Assembly: GCA_019456075.1 (NCBI GenBank)
Contig: VRUN01000014.1
Span: 1-32,788, forward strand
Source: Candidatus Methylomirabilota bacterium
GTDB taxonomy: Bacteria > Methylomirabilota > Methylomirabilia > Methylomirabilales > CSP1-5
Direction: 5' to 3'
DNA: 32,788 bases
How positions within the stretch are numbered: position 1 is the stretch's first letter; every line of letters begins with the position of its first letter. The notes beneath the pieces are model-generated. The model ran no database searches. It had not been told where the DNA came from and worked only from the letters and a program-made list of their open reading frames with translations. The position numbers and the translations under genes are program-made. Of this stretch, positions 22,447-30,862 are shown in pieces.

Positions 22447-24069
22447 TTACTTCTCGGCCAGCCAGACGTCTCGCAAGTCCTGATTCAGGTAGTGGCTGGG
22501 GAGCTGCTTCCAGCCCTTGACCTTGGCCCAGTGGGGGTTGATCTTGAACCACCAGAGGGTGGGGAAAGTGTAGACTTTTTCGTCCAGGACGCGCTTCTCG
22601 AATTGCCGGACTAGCTTCCGCCGCTCTTTCTTGCTCTTGGCCTTGCTCTGCTTCACGTAGAGGTCATCCAAGGTCTTGTCAGTGTACCGCGAGTAATTAG
22701 AGCCGCTCTTTCCATGGGAGAGGAACTTGTAGAGCTGCAGATCCGGCTCGTCCATGAAATCACAGGACCAATCCATGATCGTCTGGAAGTTCCCCTTCTT
22801 GCGATCAGAGAAAAACGGCCCCTTCTCCTCGACCTTATGCGTGACGTTCAACCCAATTTTTCGCCACTGGTCGACGAGCCAGATCCCCATCGGCTCGTAC
22901 GGCATCGGCAGGTCGCGATTCTTGAAGGTGAATTCGTAGCCCGCGGGGACCCCGGCCGCCTTGAGCAAGCTCCGCGCCTCCTTGCGGGACGCCTTGATGT
23001 CTTTCCCGAAGCCGGCGAGCTTCGTGAGCTCGGCCTCCGTCGCCGCATATTCTGACCCGGGTCTCATGACGCCCCCCACCGGCTTGATGATGGCGATCGC
23101 GGACAATGTTTCCGAGGCCTCCCAGCGGTCCAGGGCGAGCGTCAGGGCCTTGCGCACCCGCACGTCATTGAACGGCTTCATCCCGTTGTTAATGGCGACC
23201 GAGAGATAGCAGAGCCAGGGGCCCTGCTGGACTTTGGCTTTGTTCCCGAGGGTCTTCACGATGTCGTCGCGACCGGCGGGCGAAAACCCCCGGAACTCGA
23301 TGAAGGCGCGCCCGCCGCGGATGGAGGCCACCCGGGCCGAGGTCGCCTTGATGAAGATGGCCTTGTACCCGTCGAGGTACGGTCGGCCCTTCACGAAGTA
23401 GTCCTCGTTCTTCGTGCCGATCCAGTGCGAGCCGGGGACGTACGACTCAAACTTGAAGGGGCCGGTCCCCATGATGTTCTTCTCGTACCAGTGCGGGTCT
23501 TTGGCGAGAATGGTCGCCTTGTAGAGGAAGTTCCAGGGGGAGGCCAGGTTGGCCAACAAGGAGGGGGCTGCCCACTTTAACTTGAACACGACCGTCTGGT
23601 CGTCCGGCGCCTCCACCTTCGTCACCATGGTATAGGACCCCTTGCGGACACTCGTGACGCCCGGGGGGGGGAAGATGATCTTGTCATAGGTCGCCTTGAC
23701 GTCGCGGGCCGTGAGGGTCGATCCGTCGTGCCACTTGATCCCCTTCCGGATCTTGAAGGTGTACGTCTTCTTATCTTTGGAGGTGGTCCAGCTTTCTGCC
23801 ACATCCCCGACGATCTTCGGGTACTTCCACTGATCAAACTTGATGAGCAGGCTATAATGAGGGGCCACGGGATGAATCAACGCAAAGGTATTCTCCCGAT
23901 GGCCATCAAAGGAGGGGGGGTCTTTCGGGACGGCAAAGACCAGGGTCCCCCCGTACTTGGGTTGGTCCGCCGCCAGGGCCGCCGGCGCCATCACCAGGGC
24001 CAGCACGAAAAGGCCCGCGGATACAGCAGCGACGCCCCGGGTGAGGCGGGGAAACTCTCTCACTGTCAT
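22447..24069 (-). CDS. Extracellular solute-binding protein, family 5 (peptide-type ABC importer)
   Basis: Periplasmic ligand-binding protein of 540 aa. A signal peptide (about 1-33) ends in APAALA. The mature protein begins with PKYGGTLVFAVPKDPPSFDG, typical of SBP_bac_5, and contains NTFALIHPVAPHYSLLIKFD, WHDGSTLTARDVKATYDKI and MGTGPFKFESYVPG in the family order; the last region (KERRKLVRQFEKRVLDEKVYTFPTLWW) is also usual. AAGGAGGTGAC gives a near-ideal ribosome binding site before the ATG. With the two permeases it forms a Dpp/Opp-like importer, but the ligand (peptide, opine, nickel or sugar) cannot be inferred. The expression signals are strong. Confidence 0.92.
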   Translation of the reverse strand: MTVREFPRLTRGVAAVSAGLFVLALVMAPAALAADQPKYGGTLVFAVPKDPPSFDGHRENTFALIHPVAPHYSLLIKFDQWKYPKIVGDVAESWTTSKDKKTYTFKIRKGIKWHDGSTLTARDVKATYDKIIFPPPGVTSVRKGSYTMVTKVEAPDDQTVVFKLKWAAPSLLANLASPWNFLYKATILAKDPHWYEKNIMGTGPFKFESYVPGSHWIGTKNEDYFVKGRPYLDGYKAIFIKATSARVASIRGGRAFIEFRGFSPAGRDDIVKTLGNKAKVQQGPWLCYLSVAINNGMKPFNDVRVRKALTLALDRWEASETLSAIAIIKPVGGVMRPGSEYAATEAELTKLAGFGKDIKASRKEARSLLKAAGVPAGYEFTFKNRDLPMPYEPMGIWLVDQWRKIGLNVTHKVEEKGPFFSDRKKGNFQTIMDWSCDFMDEPDLQLYKFLSHGKSGSNYSRYTDKTLDDLYVKQSKAKSKKERRKLVRQFEKRVLDEKVYTFPTLWWFKINPHWAKVKGWKQLPSHYLNQDLRDVWLAEK

Positions 24070-24177
24070 GCGTCACCTCCTTGCTATGATTGAGAGGCAG
24101 CTTCCTTGGAAGGGCTCATCTTCGTTGCCATACGCGTCAGGTTTCTGACACATGGGCCGTTTGGGTGGGGAAGATAA

Positions 24178-24205
24178 TTTATAAGGGATCACCCCATTCT
24201 GTCAA
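24178..24205 (-). promoter_or_regulatory. Strong candidate sigma70 promoter for the peptide-type importer
   Basis: On the minus strand a perfect TTGACA (24200-24205), a 16-nt spacer and TATAAA (24178-24183) lie about 110 nt upstream of the binding-protein start. The leader in between shows no clear riboswitch motif. Confidence 0.65.
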
Positions 24206-24283
24206 GAGGTAACTCGCGGACCTTGGATGGGCAAGGCCCGCCGCGCATGGGGGGACTGCAAAGGAGGGGATCGATGCCAAACA

Positions 24284-24314
24284 AAAAGGCCCCGTCTGCC
24301 CGACGGGGCCTTTT
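24284..24314 (-). terminator. Intrinsic terminator of the phasin-like gene
   Basis: A 13-bp perfect stem (AAAAGGCCCCGTC, 24284-24296, with its complement at 24302-24314) has a 5-nt loop. On the minus strand the stem is followed by TTTTT, and it starts 17 nt after the stop codon of the phasin-like gene. It also has A/T flanks on both sides and could stop plus-strand transcription as well. Confidence 0.9.
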
Positions 24315-24330
24315 GCGCTAGGAGGGAGTC

Positions 24331-24798
24331 TTAGTTCTTCAGATCGTACAGTGCGAGGACCTTCTCGGTATGGTTTGTGACCGTCTCCCGGGTCTCCCGG
24401 CTCGCCTTCCCCAAAAGATTTTGCACATTCCCGCTGAACCGGTTCAGGGCCTCAAGCTGGACATCCCCGAGGCGAGTGATCTTCTCTCCCCCCTCCCAAG
24501 AGAGGGCTACCGCCTTTTGGGGAGAACCCATCGGATCTTTCGGAAACTCCTGAGCCAGAGTCCATTGACGGATCAATAACTCCCTGGCCTCCTCTGACGC
24601 CTGGCGGATGGCACCCTGGACCTCGCTCAGGTACTGAACCCCCTGCTGCGCGATGGCTGCAGTCACATCGACCGTTCGGTCCGAGAGGTCCCGATTCGCC
24701 TCGCTGGTCACAGAGAAAGCCTCCAGTGTTTTATCGAGGGTCTCTTTCCACGCTTCGTAAGCCCTGTTGCTGAACTCGGTACCATTCCCCTGAATCAT
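24331..24798 (-). CDS. Phasin-like helical protein
   Basis: A 155-aa, almost entirely alpha-helical protein without signal or membrane segments. Length, amphipathic helices and the C-terminal block (GDVQLEALNRFSGNVQNLLGKASRETRETVTNHTEKVLALYDL) resemble the phasin family, the small proteins that coat polyhydroxyalkanoate granules. No phaC or other PHA gene is in the window, so a different granule- or membrane-associated role is possible. GAGGAGG precedes the ATG at 24798; the frame extends to 24897 but overlaps the promoter. It is a single-gene transcript with a consensus-like promoter, palindromic operator and strong terminator, implying high but controlled expression. Confidence 0.6.
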   Translation of the reverse strand: MIQGNGTEFSNRAYEAWKETLDKTLEAFSVTSEANRDLSDRTVDVTAAIAQQGVQYLSEVQGAIRQASEEARELLIRQWTLAQEFPKDPMGSPQKAVALSWEGGEKITRLGDVQLEALNRFSGNVQNLLGKASRETRETVTNHTEKVLALYDLKN

Positions 24799-24887
24799 GG
24801 TCTTCCTCCTCTCTTCTCCCTTTCCTGATCCCTTGGTCCGGCATCTCTTCTCGGCCCACCCGAGACGATTTGGACCGTACACACACC

Positions 24888-24915
24888 AATATAACACGGC
24901 GCGTTATTTTGTCAA
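24888..24915 (-). promoter_or_regulatory. Near-consensus promoter of the phasin-like gene with embedded palindrome
   Basis: On the minus strand TTGACA (24910-24915), a 16-nt spacer and TATATT (24888-24893). The spacer and -10 overlap a 17-nt near-perfect palindrome at 24891-24907 (plus-strand ATAAC, 7 nt, GTTAT; one mismatch in the inner arms), well placed to act as a repressor operator. Confidence 0.7.
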
Positions 24916-24920
24916 GATAT

Positions 24921-24958
24921 TTATCGCGTCGCATTAAAGTTTTAATGCAGCGAGTTAA
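24921..24958. promoter_or_regulatory. 38-bp imperfect palindrome upstream of the phasin promoter
   Basis: Two 18-nt arms around a central GT match at 14 of 18 positions; the inner GCATTAAA/TTTAATGC pair is perfect. It begins 6 bp upstream of the -35 hexamer and lies in an AT-rich pocket unlike the GC-rich surroundings. A dimeric regulator binding site is likely; the regulator is unknown. Confidence 0.55.
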
Positions 24959-24982
24959 ACATTCTATTATAAAGGGGTTTAT

Positions 24983-25354
24983 TTATATAGGCTGGTCCTG
25001 GTCCTGCTCGGGGGGGTAGCCGAATCGCTCGGCGACCCCCTCTAGGTCGTCGGCTACCATCCGGTCTGTCGCCAGGCGAACCCGAACCCGGTAGGCGGCT
25101 CGAGCGATCATATGAGCGCCGGTTGGGGCCGTTATGAGCAGAAACCACAGGGCCAGAAAGGACTTGAGACCAATAGGGGAGTTCCCGTATTTCACCGTAG
25201 CGGCGAGTAAAATAGAGCAGGCCCCGAGTGTGGTGGTCTTGGTGGTGGCATGCATTCGGTTCAGCACATCGGGAAACCGGATGAGACCAATGGAACCGAC
25301 CACAATAAAGAAGGTCCCGATGCCAATCAACAGTCCGGTAATGAGGTTAATCAA
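24983..25354 (-). CDS. mrpG: Mrp cation/proton antiporter subunit MrpG
   Basis: Small membrane subunit of the Mrp complex, 123 aa with three membrane segments. The signature GSIGLIRFPDVLNRMHATTKTTTLG is diagnostic of MrpG/MnhG/PhaG. A cytoplasmic charged tail follows. The start codon is TTG at 25354: AAGGGGG is well spaced upstream, and no ATG or GTG is better placed. It overlaps mrpF by 8 nt. Last gene of the operon; no intrinsic terminator is seen before the phasin promoter region. Confidence 0.93.
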   Translation of the reverse strand: MINLITGLLIGIGTFFIVVGSIGLIRFPDVLNRMHATTKTTTLGACSILLAATVKYGNSPIGLKSFLALWFLLITAPTGAHMIARAAYRVRVRLATDRMVADDLEGVAERFGYPPEQDQDQPI

Positions 25355-25613
25355 CGATATCCCCCTTTTTCAGATACTTGGCCACGGCCATGGTGCCGAC
25401 AAATCCCAAAATCGCCAGGACCAGGACCACATCGATGAGTTCTGCCAACCCATCCCGAATGACCAGTAGGAGCACCACGGCGGCCAGGTTCGTGGAGAAC
25501 GCATCGAAGGCGACGACCCGATCTGGGACCGAAGGGCCGACCACCATGCGGTAGAGACAGAGCATGGTCGCACAGGCTATCGCCACGAGTGCGCCATTCA
25601 CGAGGATGTTCAT
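25347..25613 (-). CDS. mrpF: Mrp cation/proton antiporter subunit MrpF
   Basis: An 88-aa subunit with three membrane segments. The stretch LYRMVVGPSVPDRVVAFDAFSTNLAAV is the MrpF/MnhF signature with the conserved GP-x-x-x-DR. The ATG at 25613 shares its A with the mrpE stop (TGATG); a GTG one codon earlier is also in frame. MrpF is required for assembly of the Mrp complex. Confidence 0.93.
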   Translation of the reverse strand: MNILVNGALVAIACATMLCLYRMVVGPSVPDRVVAFDAFSTNLAAVVLLLVIRDGLAELIDVVLVLAILGFVGTMAVAKYLKKGDIVD

Positions 25614-26107
25614 CACTCTGCCACCCCCAGGGTGTAATCTTCCAGCCCCCGACGAATCCCTTCTCGGACCTCTTCCGGATTGCTCACATCCAGTGTATGG
25701 ATAAAAAGGGTCCGCCCATCTGGAGAGACATCCATCGTGAGGGTCCCGGGGGTAAGCGTGATGCTGTTGGCCAGCAAGGTGGTCCCGAGAGCACTCCGGT
25801 GTCGGGTGTGAAAGGAAATGATCCCCGGACGAATCGGCATCTTGGGATGCAGCGCCAGATAGGCCACCTGCACATTCGCCTTGGCTAGCTCATAGAGGAA
25901 TCGACGGAGGTACCGGAGAAAGGCCGGAACCTTCCGGAACAGACGGAGGAGGGAGGTGTGCCAGGGAAAGAAAGGCCGAAACCAGAAAACGGTGAGCGAC
26001 CCGACGAGCAGCCCCATGACGAAATTCGCGAGATTCAGGGCTCCGCTCAGGAAACACCAGATCAGGGCCAGCACTGGAATCAGGAACCAGGGTTTATGCT
26101 TTTCCAC
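25613..26107 (-). CDS. mrpE: Mrp cation/proton antiporter subunit MrpE
   Basis: A 164-aa membrane subunit with two N-terminal hydrophobic segments and a soluble C-terminal half. VNVAYLALHP-like VQVAYLALHPKMPIRPGIISF, LLANSITLTPGTLTMDVSPDGRTLFIHTLDV is the MrpE hallmark. GTG at 26107 is preceded by GGGAGGT. It is separated from mrpD by 198 nt of dispersed repeats, whereas all other junctions in the operon overlap. Confidence 0.94.
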   Translation of the reverse strand: MEKHKPWFLIPVLALIWCFLSGALNLANFVMGLLVGSLTVFWFRPFFPWHTSLLRLFRKVPAFLRYLRRFLYELAKANVQVAYLALHPKMPIRPGIISFHTRHRSALGTTLLANSITLTPGTLTMDVSPDGRTLFIHTLDVSNPEEVREGIRRGLEDYTLGVAE

Positions 26108-26115
26108 GATACCTC

Positions 26116-26311
26116 CCTTCGACGTTGCTCAGGGCAGGCCCATCGACGTGCCGCGCCCCCGAGCTTGGTCGAGGGGCTCCCTTCCCCTCGATCCTCCTCG
26201 GGGTGGTGAGCTTGTCGAACCACGGGTCTGAGCCTGAGGCTCAGCCTCAGGGTCGAAGACAGGGCAGTACTTCGACAGGCTCAGCACATGGCTCCTTCGG
26301 CAGGCTTAGTG
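26116..26311. repeat. Cluster of dispersed repeats (TTCGACARGCTCAG core) between mrpD and mrpE
   Basis: Forward copies or half-copies are seen at 26117-26138, 26268-26291 and 26294-26311, and inverted ones at 26160-26176 and 26204-26225. Between them is a palindromic GAGCCTGAGGCTC near 26230. The mrpD stop codon (26306-26308) lies in the outermost copy, so the insertion or expansion has reached the gene's 3' end. The inverted pair can fold into a stem and might lower expression of mrpE, F and G. The core resembles a repeat commonly met between genes of environmental bacteria. Confidence 0.8.
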
Positions 26312-27805
26312 TAAAGCGCTTCCACGCGTGACTTCTCGGAAGACGGCCGTCACATACACCCCCGGCTGCCTCAGCTGCGCCTCCACAGCACTCAAGAAAT
26401 CGACCAGGGGATTAAGAAATATTGTGCCGATAAGGATAAGCCCCGCCAGAACGAGGCCCGATCCTTTCATCAGTCGAGGGACTGCATGCAGGGCGTGGCC
26501 GCTCCCCTCCCGCCAAAAGACCTGTTGCCAGGCCGCAAAAAGATACCACAGGGTGACGATGGCCAAGACCGCCGCCAACGCGGCGAGAAATCCGTACCCC
26601 GCCTCGATCGCCGACTTGATCAGGAGAAACTTGGCGAAAAAGCCGAAGAGGGGGGGGACGCCGCCAATGGCCATGGTCCCGACCAGAAACGCCCCCGCGG
26701 TCCAGGGCATCTGCCGGCCCAGTCCACCCATATTTCCCATCTCTCGGGTTCCGGTCGCCTCAATGACGATCCCGGCTGTGAGGAAGAGCATTGCCTTGGC
26801 CAGTGCGTGATTGACAATAAAGAGGAGTGTGCTCACCAGGGCGAGCGGCGTTCCGATCCCGACGCCGAGAAGGATGTATCCCATCTGTCCCACGCTGGAA
26901 TACGCCAGGAGGCGCTTGACGTCTGACTGGGCGAGCGCCCCACAGGCCCCCACCACCATGGTGATGGCGGCCAGGGCCAGTATCCACCCCTGAACGTCGG
27001 GCCGGAAGGGGACGAAAATCACACTGGAGATCCGAAGGATGCTATACGCGCCCACCTTGATCAGCACACCGGAGAGTATTGCACTGATCGGCGTCGGCGC
27101 ACTGGAGTGGGCGTCCGGCAGCCAGAAGTAGAAGGGAAACATAGACGCCTTCACGCCAAAGACCGCGATGAAGAGCAGGAAGATGGTCGGGAGGGGACCG
27201 GGGTCCTGAAGCTGCCCGATCTTGAGACTGAGATCTGCCATGTTCAAGGAACCCATGGTTCCATACAATCCGCCCACCGCCAACAGAAACACCGCGGATG
27301 CAATCAGATTGATGGTGGCGTATTTGAGCGTGGCCTCGAGCTGATAGTCCTCGCCCGCGAAGGCCACCAGGGCGTAGGAGGAAATCAGCAGAATCTCGAA
27401 GAAGACAAAGAGGTTAAAAATGTCCCCGGTGAGGAAGGCACCATAGATGCCCATCATGAGCAGATGGAAGAGAGGATGGTACGCGAGCCGCTGCCCCTCT
27501 TCCTCGACGTATCCCACGGAGTAGCAGAGGGCAACCAGAGCCACGCCGCTCGACAGGAGGACCATCCCGCTGCTCAACAGATCCGCCACCAGGATAATGC
27601 CGAAGGGGGGAGACCAGCTCCCCATGACATGGACCACCGTCCCCTGACTCCAGACGGTCCTGAGGAGGAGGAGGGCACTCGCGAATGAGGCCCCGCCCCC
27701 GACTAAGCTCACCACCACCTTTCCGCGCAGGGAGCGTCCGAGAAAGATGGTGATGATAGCGGTCGCCAAGGGAATGAGAATGGGAAAGGTCACGAGCGCC
27801 TTCAT
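26306..27805 (-). CDS. mrpD: Mrp cation/proton antiporter subunit MrpD
   Basis: NuoM/N-like proton-translocating subunit, 499 aa with about 14 membrane segments. Key charged residues known from Bacillus MrpD are in place: Glu137 in FVFFEILL, Lys219 in FGVKASMFPF, and a further lysine in SGVLIKVGAY (250). The PDAHSSAPTPISAILSG motif is the antiporter signature shared with complex I. The start overlaps mrpC by 4 nt (ATGA). The C-terminal residues are encoded in repeat sequence, so the extreme end may differ from relatives. Confidence 0.96.
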   Translation of the reverse strand: MKALVTFPILIPLATAIITIFLGRSLRGKVVVSLVGGGASFASALLLLRTVWSQGTVVHVMGSWSPPFGIILVADLLSSGMVLLSSGVALVALCYSVGYVEEEGQRLAYHPLFHLLMMGIYGAFLTGDIFNLFVFFEILLISSYALVAFAGEDYQLEATLKYATINLIASAVFLLAVGGLYGTMGSLNMADLSLKIGQLQDPGPLPTIFLLFIAVFGVKASMFPFYFWLPDAHSSAPTPISAILSGVLIKVGAYSILRISSVIFVPFRPDVQGWILALAAITMVVGACGALAQSDVKRLLAYSSVGQMGYILLGVGIGTPLALVSTLLFIVNHALAKAMLFLTAGIVIEATGTREMGNMGGLGRQMPWTAGAFLVGTMAIGGVPPLFGFFAKFLLIKSAIEAGYGFLAALAAVLAIVTLWYLFAAWQQVFWREGSGHALHAVPRLMKGSGLVLAGLILIGTIFLNPLVDFLSAVEAQLRQPGVYVTAVFREVTRGSALH

Positions 27806-28137
27806 CCCTTGAGCCCCCGGATCTGGTCCATGTCCACGGTCCCCGTTCGGCGATAGAGCCGGTAGAGGAGCGTGACCATAAACGCGGTCATCCCAAAACT
27901 GATCACGATGGCGGTGAGGACCAGCGCCTGCGGTAACGGATCGACGTACACCCCCCCGCCAGGCCCGATGATGGGCGGACGATTTCCGGCAAAGCCTCCA
28001 GAGGTCACCAGCAAGAGGTTGGCGCCGTGGGAGATGAGGGAGAGACCAATGATGACCTTCAGCGCATTGCGACGGAGGACGAGGAACGCCCCGGTCCCGA
28101 AGAGGACCCCGATGGTTACGGCAAGTAAGGTCGTCAC
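27802..28137 (-). CDS. mrpC: Mrp cation/proton antiporter subunit MrpC
   Basis: NuoK-like subunit, 111 aa with three membrane segments. FLVLRRNALKVIIGLSLISHGANLLLV and DPLPQALVLTAIVISFGMTAFMV are the typical MrpC blocks. ATGA overlaps occur at both ends, with mrpB before and mrpD after, so translation is coupled and subunit ratios are probably fixed. Confidence 0.95.
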   Translation of the reverse strand: MTTLLAVTIGVLFGTGAFLVLRRNALKVIIGLSLISHGANLLLVTSGGFAGNRPPIIGPGGGVYVDPLPQALVLTAIVISFGMTAFMVTLLYRLYRRTGTVDMDQIRGLKG

Positions 28138-28562
28138 GCCGTCTCCCTTCCCAGCAACGATATGACGGTCAAGGTGACCCCGACTACGATGAAGTACACC
28201 CCTACATCAAAGACGAAGGCCGAAACAACCTCGACTTCCCCGAAGAGCGGGATCTGTAAATGCAGGATGCCGCTCGTGAGAAATCCCCACCCCAAGACAA
28301 GGCTGCCCAGGCCGGTGCCCAGCGCGAGGGTCAGCCCGAGGGCCACCAGGCCGAGATAGCTGGACGGGGTAACGCGTTGCACTTCCCGCATCCCAAACAC
28401 GACGTACTGTAACACCAGGGCCACCGCGGTCATGAGGCCGGCGATGAACCCTCCCCCCGGATTATTGTGGCCCGCCAAGAGGAGATGCAGCGAAAAGAGG
28501 AAGATGATGGGAAAGGCGAAGCGAGTGACTACCTCGGCAATGATCGTTGTCGGGCGCCTCAT
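28134..28562 (-). CDS. mrpB: Mrp cation/proton antiporter subunit MrpB
   Basis: A 142-aa subunit with four membrane segments. FSLHLLLAGHNNPGGGFIAGLMTAVALVLQY is the MrpB/MnhB signature. It overlaps mrpA and mrpC by 4 nt each. A separate mrpB together with a standard-length mrpA shows the seven-gene (group 1) operon type rather than the fused AB form. Confidence 0.95.
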   Translation of the reverse strand: MRRPTTIIAEVVTRFAFPIIFLFSLHLLLAGHNNPGGGFIAGLMTAVALVLQYVVFGMREVQRVTPSSYLGLVALGLTLALGTGLGSLVLGWGFLTSGILHLQIPLFGEVEVVSAFVFDVGVYFIVVGVTLTVISLLGRETA

Positions 28563-30862
28563 CGCGTATCCTTTTTCGCGAGCAGGGTGTACACCCCCAA
28601 TAGCGCGATGGCCAAGACCGTAACCTCCCCCAGGGTGTCGTATCCGCGGAAGTCGATGAGGATTACGTTGACCACGTTTCTCCCGCCTCCCCCCGGGACA
28701 CTTTCACGGAGAAAGAACTCTGCGATCGAGGGGAAATAGCCTTGGCCAGCGGTGGCCAAAATGACCGCCGCCACGGCCCCACCCACCGCGGTGGCCAAGA
28801 GTCCGTCCCGCAGCAGGCGACCGCGAGAGGCCTGTTCCGGAATAAACGGAGGAAGACGATAGATCACCAAGAGAAAGAGAATGAGGGAAACGGTCTCGAT
28901 GAGGATCTGGGTGAGAGCGAGGTCCGGGGCGTACAGGACGATGAACAGAATCCCCACCAGATACCCCACTCCTCCGAGCAGGATCACCGCGGGAAGCGGT
29001 CGGGGGGCCAAGACCACCGCAATACTGGTGACAAGCGTCAGGATGAGCAGGATCCCTTCGTAGGAAAGGACCGATCGTGCCTCTGCAGGAAGGAGGGAGA
29101 CCCGATCCCAAATAAAGGTAGAGAAGACCACGAGGCTCAAGAAGGAGAAAATCCAGAGCAGGTATCGCCTGAGGAAACCCGATTGGAGCGACAGCGATAC
29201 GCCCCTCCCCGACTGCGAGAGGACGCGGAGACTGCCGTCATAGATGGCGTCCAGGCTGAGCCGGGAAAAGACCTCTTCCTGCCAGTGTTGGATCCGCGAC
29301 CGTGCCGGATAGATGAAAAGCCCGGCCGCAATAGTCATGGCACTCATCAGCAAGGGCCATCCGAAGCCGTGCCAGAGGGCCAGGTGAATCTCTGCCCCAT
29401 GCCTGAGAATTGCTGCAGCCATGGGTCCGAGGAGGAAGTGCCCCACCGAATTCGGCCAGAGACCGAGCAGGGGATTCAGTGCAGCCAGAATCAGGGGGGA
29501 CCACCGCATCCCCAGAGGAGCCTCGTGCGGATGCTTGGGGGGCTTCCCTGGTCTTCCGAAGAAGACCCCGTACACGAGCCGCAATGAGTAGGCGAACGTC
29601 AACGCTGATCCTGCCACCGCGAGGATGGGAAACAGAATCCTCGCGCCGCCTGCGTTCACGTCTAGCGTGGCTCCATAAAAGAGCTCTTTGCTTACAAATC
29701 CGCCAAAGGGGGGCAAGCCGGCCATGGCGGCCGCCGAGACGAGGGTAAAGACGGCTGTCCAGGGCATCGCCCGCCAGAGACCCCCCAATTGACTCAATCG
29801 TCTCGTCCCGGTCTCATGCTCCACCATCCCCACACAGAGGAACAAACCGGCCTTGAAGGCCGCGTGATTCATGAGGTGGAAGGACCCTGCCACCACCCCC
29901 GCGCTGGTGCCGAGGCCGTACAGGGCCATAATCAATCCCAGCTGGCTCACCGTGGAGTAGGCCAGCAGGGCCTTCAGGTCGTCCTGGCCCAGGGCCAAGA
30001 ATCCTCCGACACACAGCGTAAGAATGCCGACCCCCCCGACCAGATATAGCCACGCCTCTGTCCCCGAAAGCGCCGGATGTAGGCGGGCCACCAGGTACAG
30101 GCCGGCCTTGACCATGGTCGCGGAATGCAGATAGGCACTCACCGGGGTCGGGGCCTCCATGGCGTTGGGGAGCCAGATGTGGAAGGGGGTCTGGGCCGAT
30201 TTGGTCATGCATCCGAGGAACACCAGGCCCAGGATCGGCAGATAAAGGGAGCTGGCCCGGATCAGGTCGCCTTGCCTCAGGATTGTCTCGAGATCCCAGG
30301 ACCCGGTGACCTGTTGCAGGAGGATGAACCCGATGAGCATTGCCATCCCGCCGCCCGCGGTGATCAGGAGGGCCTTGGTAGCGCCATAGCGTGAGGCCTC
30401 GCGGCGGTCCCAGAATCCAATGAGGAGGAATGAAGAGAAGCTGGTGAGCTCCCAGAATACGAAGAGCGCGATGAGGTTGCCGATCAGGACCACCCCTAGC
30501 ATGGACCCCATGAACAGGAGCATATAGGCGAAGAACTTCCCATGCTCCTCGCGGGGGTCCAGGTAAAAGCGGCCGTAGGCCATGATGAGACATCCCGCGA
30601 AGGAGATCAGGAGGGCAAAGAAGAGACTCAGCCCATCCACCAGGATCGTGAGGTCGGCATTGAGGAGGGGGACCCAAGGAATGGTGAATCGGAGCGTGTC
30701 GCCATGGACGACGGAGGGAAGAAGGGTGAGAAGCGCCAGGGTGTTTCCCAGGGCGACCGCCGCAGCCCACCACCCAATCCGTCTCCCGAGATATCGGGCG
30801 AGAAGCGGGGTGAGGGCTGCGCCGACAAAGGGAGCAAAGAGGACGACGGGAAGCAGGATCAC
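28559..30862 (-). CDS. mrpA: Mrp cation/proton antiporter subunit MrpA
   Basis: Largest subunit, NuoL-like, 767 aa with about 20 membrane segments. The antiporter domain has Glu138 in FVFWELTSFSSF, Lys221 in CMTKSAQTPFH, and Lys252 in LHSATMVKAG. These match the functionally important Glu140 and Lys223 of Bacillus MrpA. The C-terminal third carries the MrpA-specific domain (GVGYLVGILFIVLYAPDLALTQILIETVSLILFLLVIYRLP) and a last DFRGYDTLGEVTVLAIALLGVYTLL segment. Start is GTG at 30862 with GGAGGA upstream. The Mrp complex exchanges cytoplasmic Na+ (or other cations) for protons, giving pH and salt homeostasis. Confidence 0.96.
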   Translation of the reverse strand: MILLPVVLFAPFVGAALTPLLARYLGRRIGWWAAAVALGNTLALLTLLPSVVHGDTLRFTIPWVPLLNADLTILVDGLSLFFALLISFAGCLIMAYGRFYLDPREEHGKFFAYMLLFMGSMLGVVLIGNLIALFVFWELTSFSSFLLIGFWDRREASRYGATKALLITAGGGMAMLIGFILLQQVTGSWDLETILRQGDLIRASSLYLPILGLVFLGCMTKSAQTPFHIWLPNAMEAPTPVSAYLHSATMVKAGLYLVARLHPALSGTEAWLYLVGGVGILTLCVGGFLALGQDDLKALLAYSTVSQLGLIMALYGLGTSAGVVAGSFHLMNHAAFKAGLFLCVGMVEHETGTRRLSQLGGLWRAMPWTAVFTLVSAAAMAGLPPFGGFVSKELFYGATLDVNAGGARILFPILAVAGSALTFAYSLRLVYGVFFGRPGKPPKHPHEAPLGMRWSPLILAALNPLLGLWPNSVGHFLLGPMAAAILRHGAEIHLALWHGFGWPLLMSAMTIAAGLFIYPARSRIQHWQEEVFSRLSLDAIYDGSLRVLSQSGRGVSLSLQSGFLRRYLLWIFSFLSLVVFSTFIWDRVSLLPAEARSVLSYEGILLILTLVTSIAVVLAPRPLPAVILLGGVGYLVGILFIVLYAPDLALTQILIETVSLILFLLVIYRLPPFIPEQASRGRLLRDGLLATAVGGAVAAVILATAGQGYFPSIAEFFLRESVPGGGGRNVVNVILIDFRGYDTLGEVTVLAIALLGVYTLLAKKDTR

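Noticed and set aside
24965-24970. TATAAT on the minus strand near 24965 as a second phasin promoter
   Set aside because: No -35 at proper spacing and it lies in the general AT-rich pocket.
27107-29587. Plus-strand frames of 193 and 281 codons
   Set aside because: Antisense to mrpA and mrpD, composed mainly of charged residues, which is the usual mirror of membrane-protein codons.
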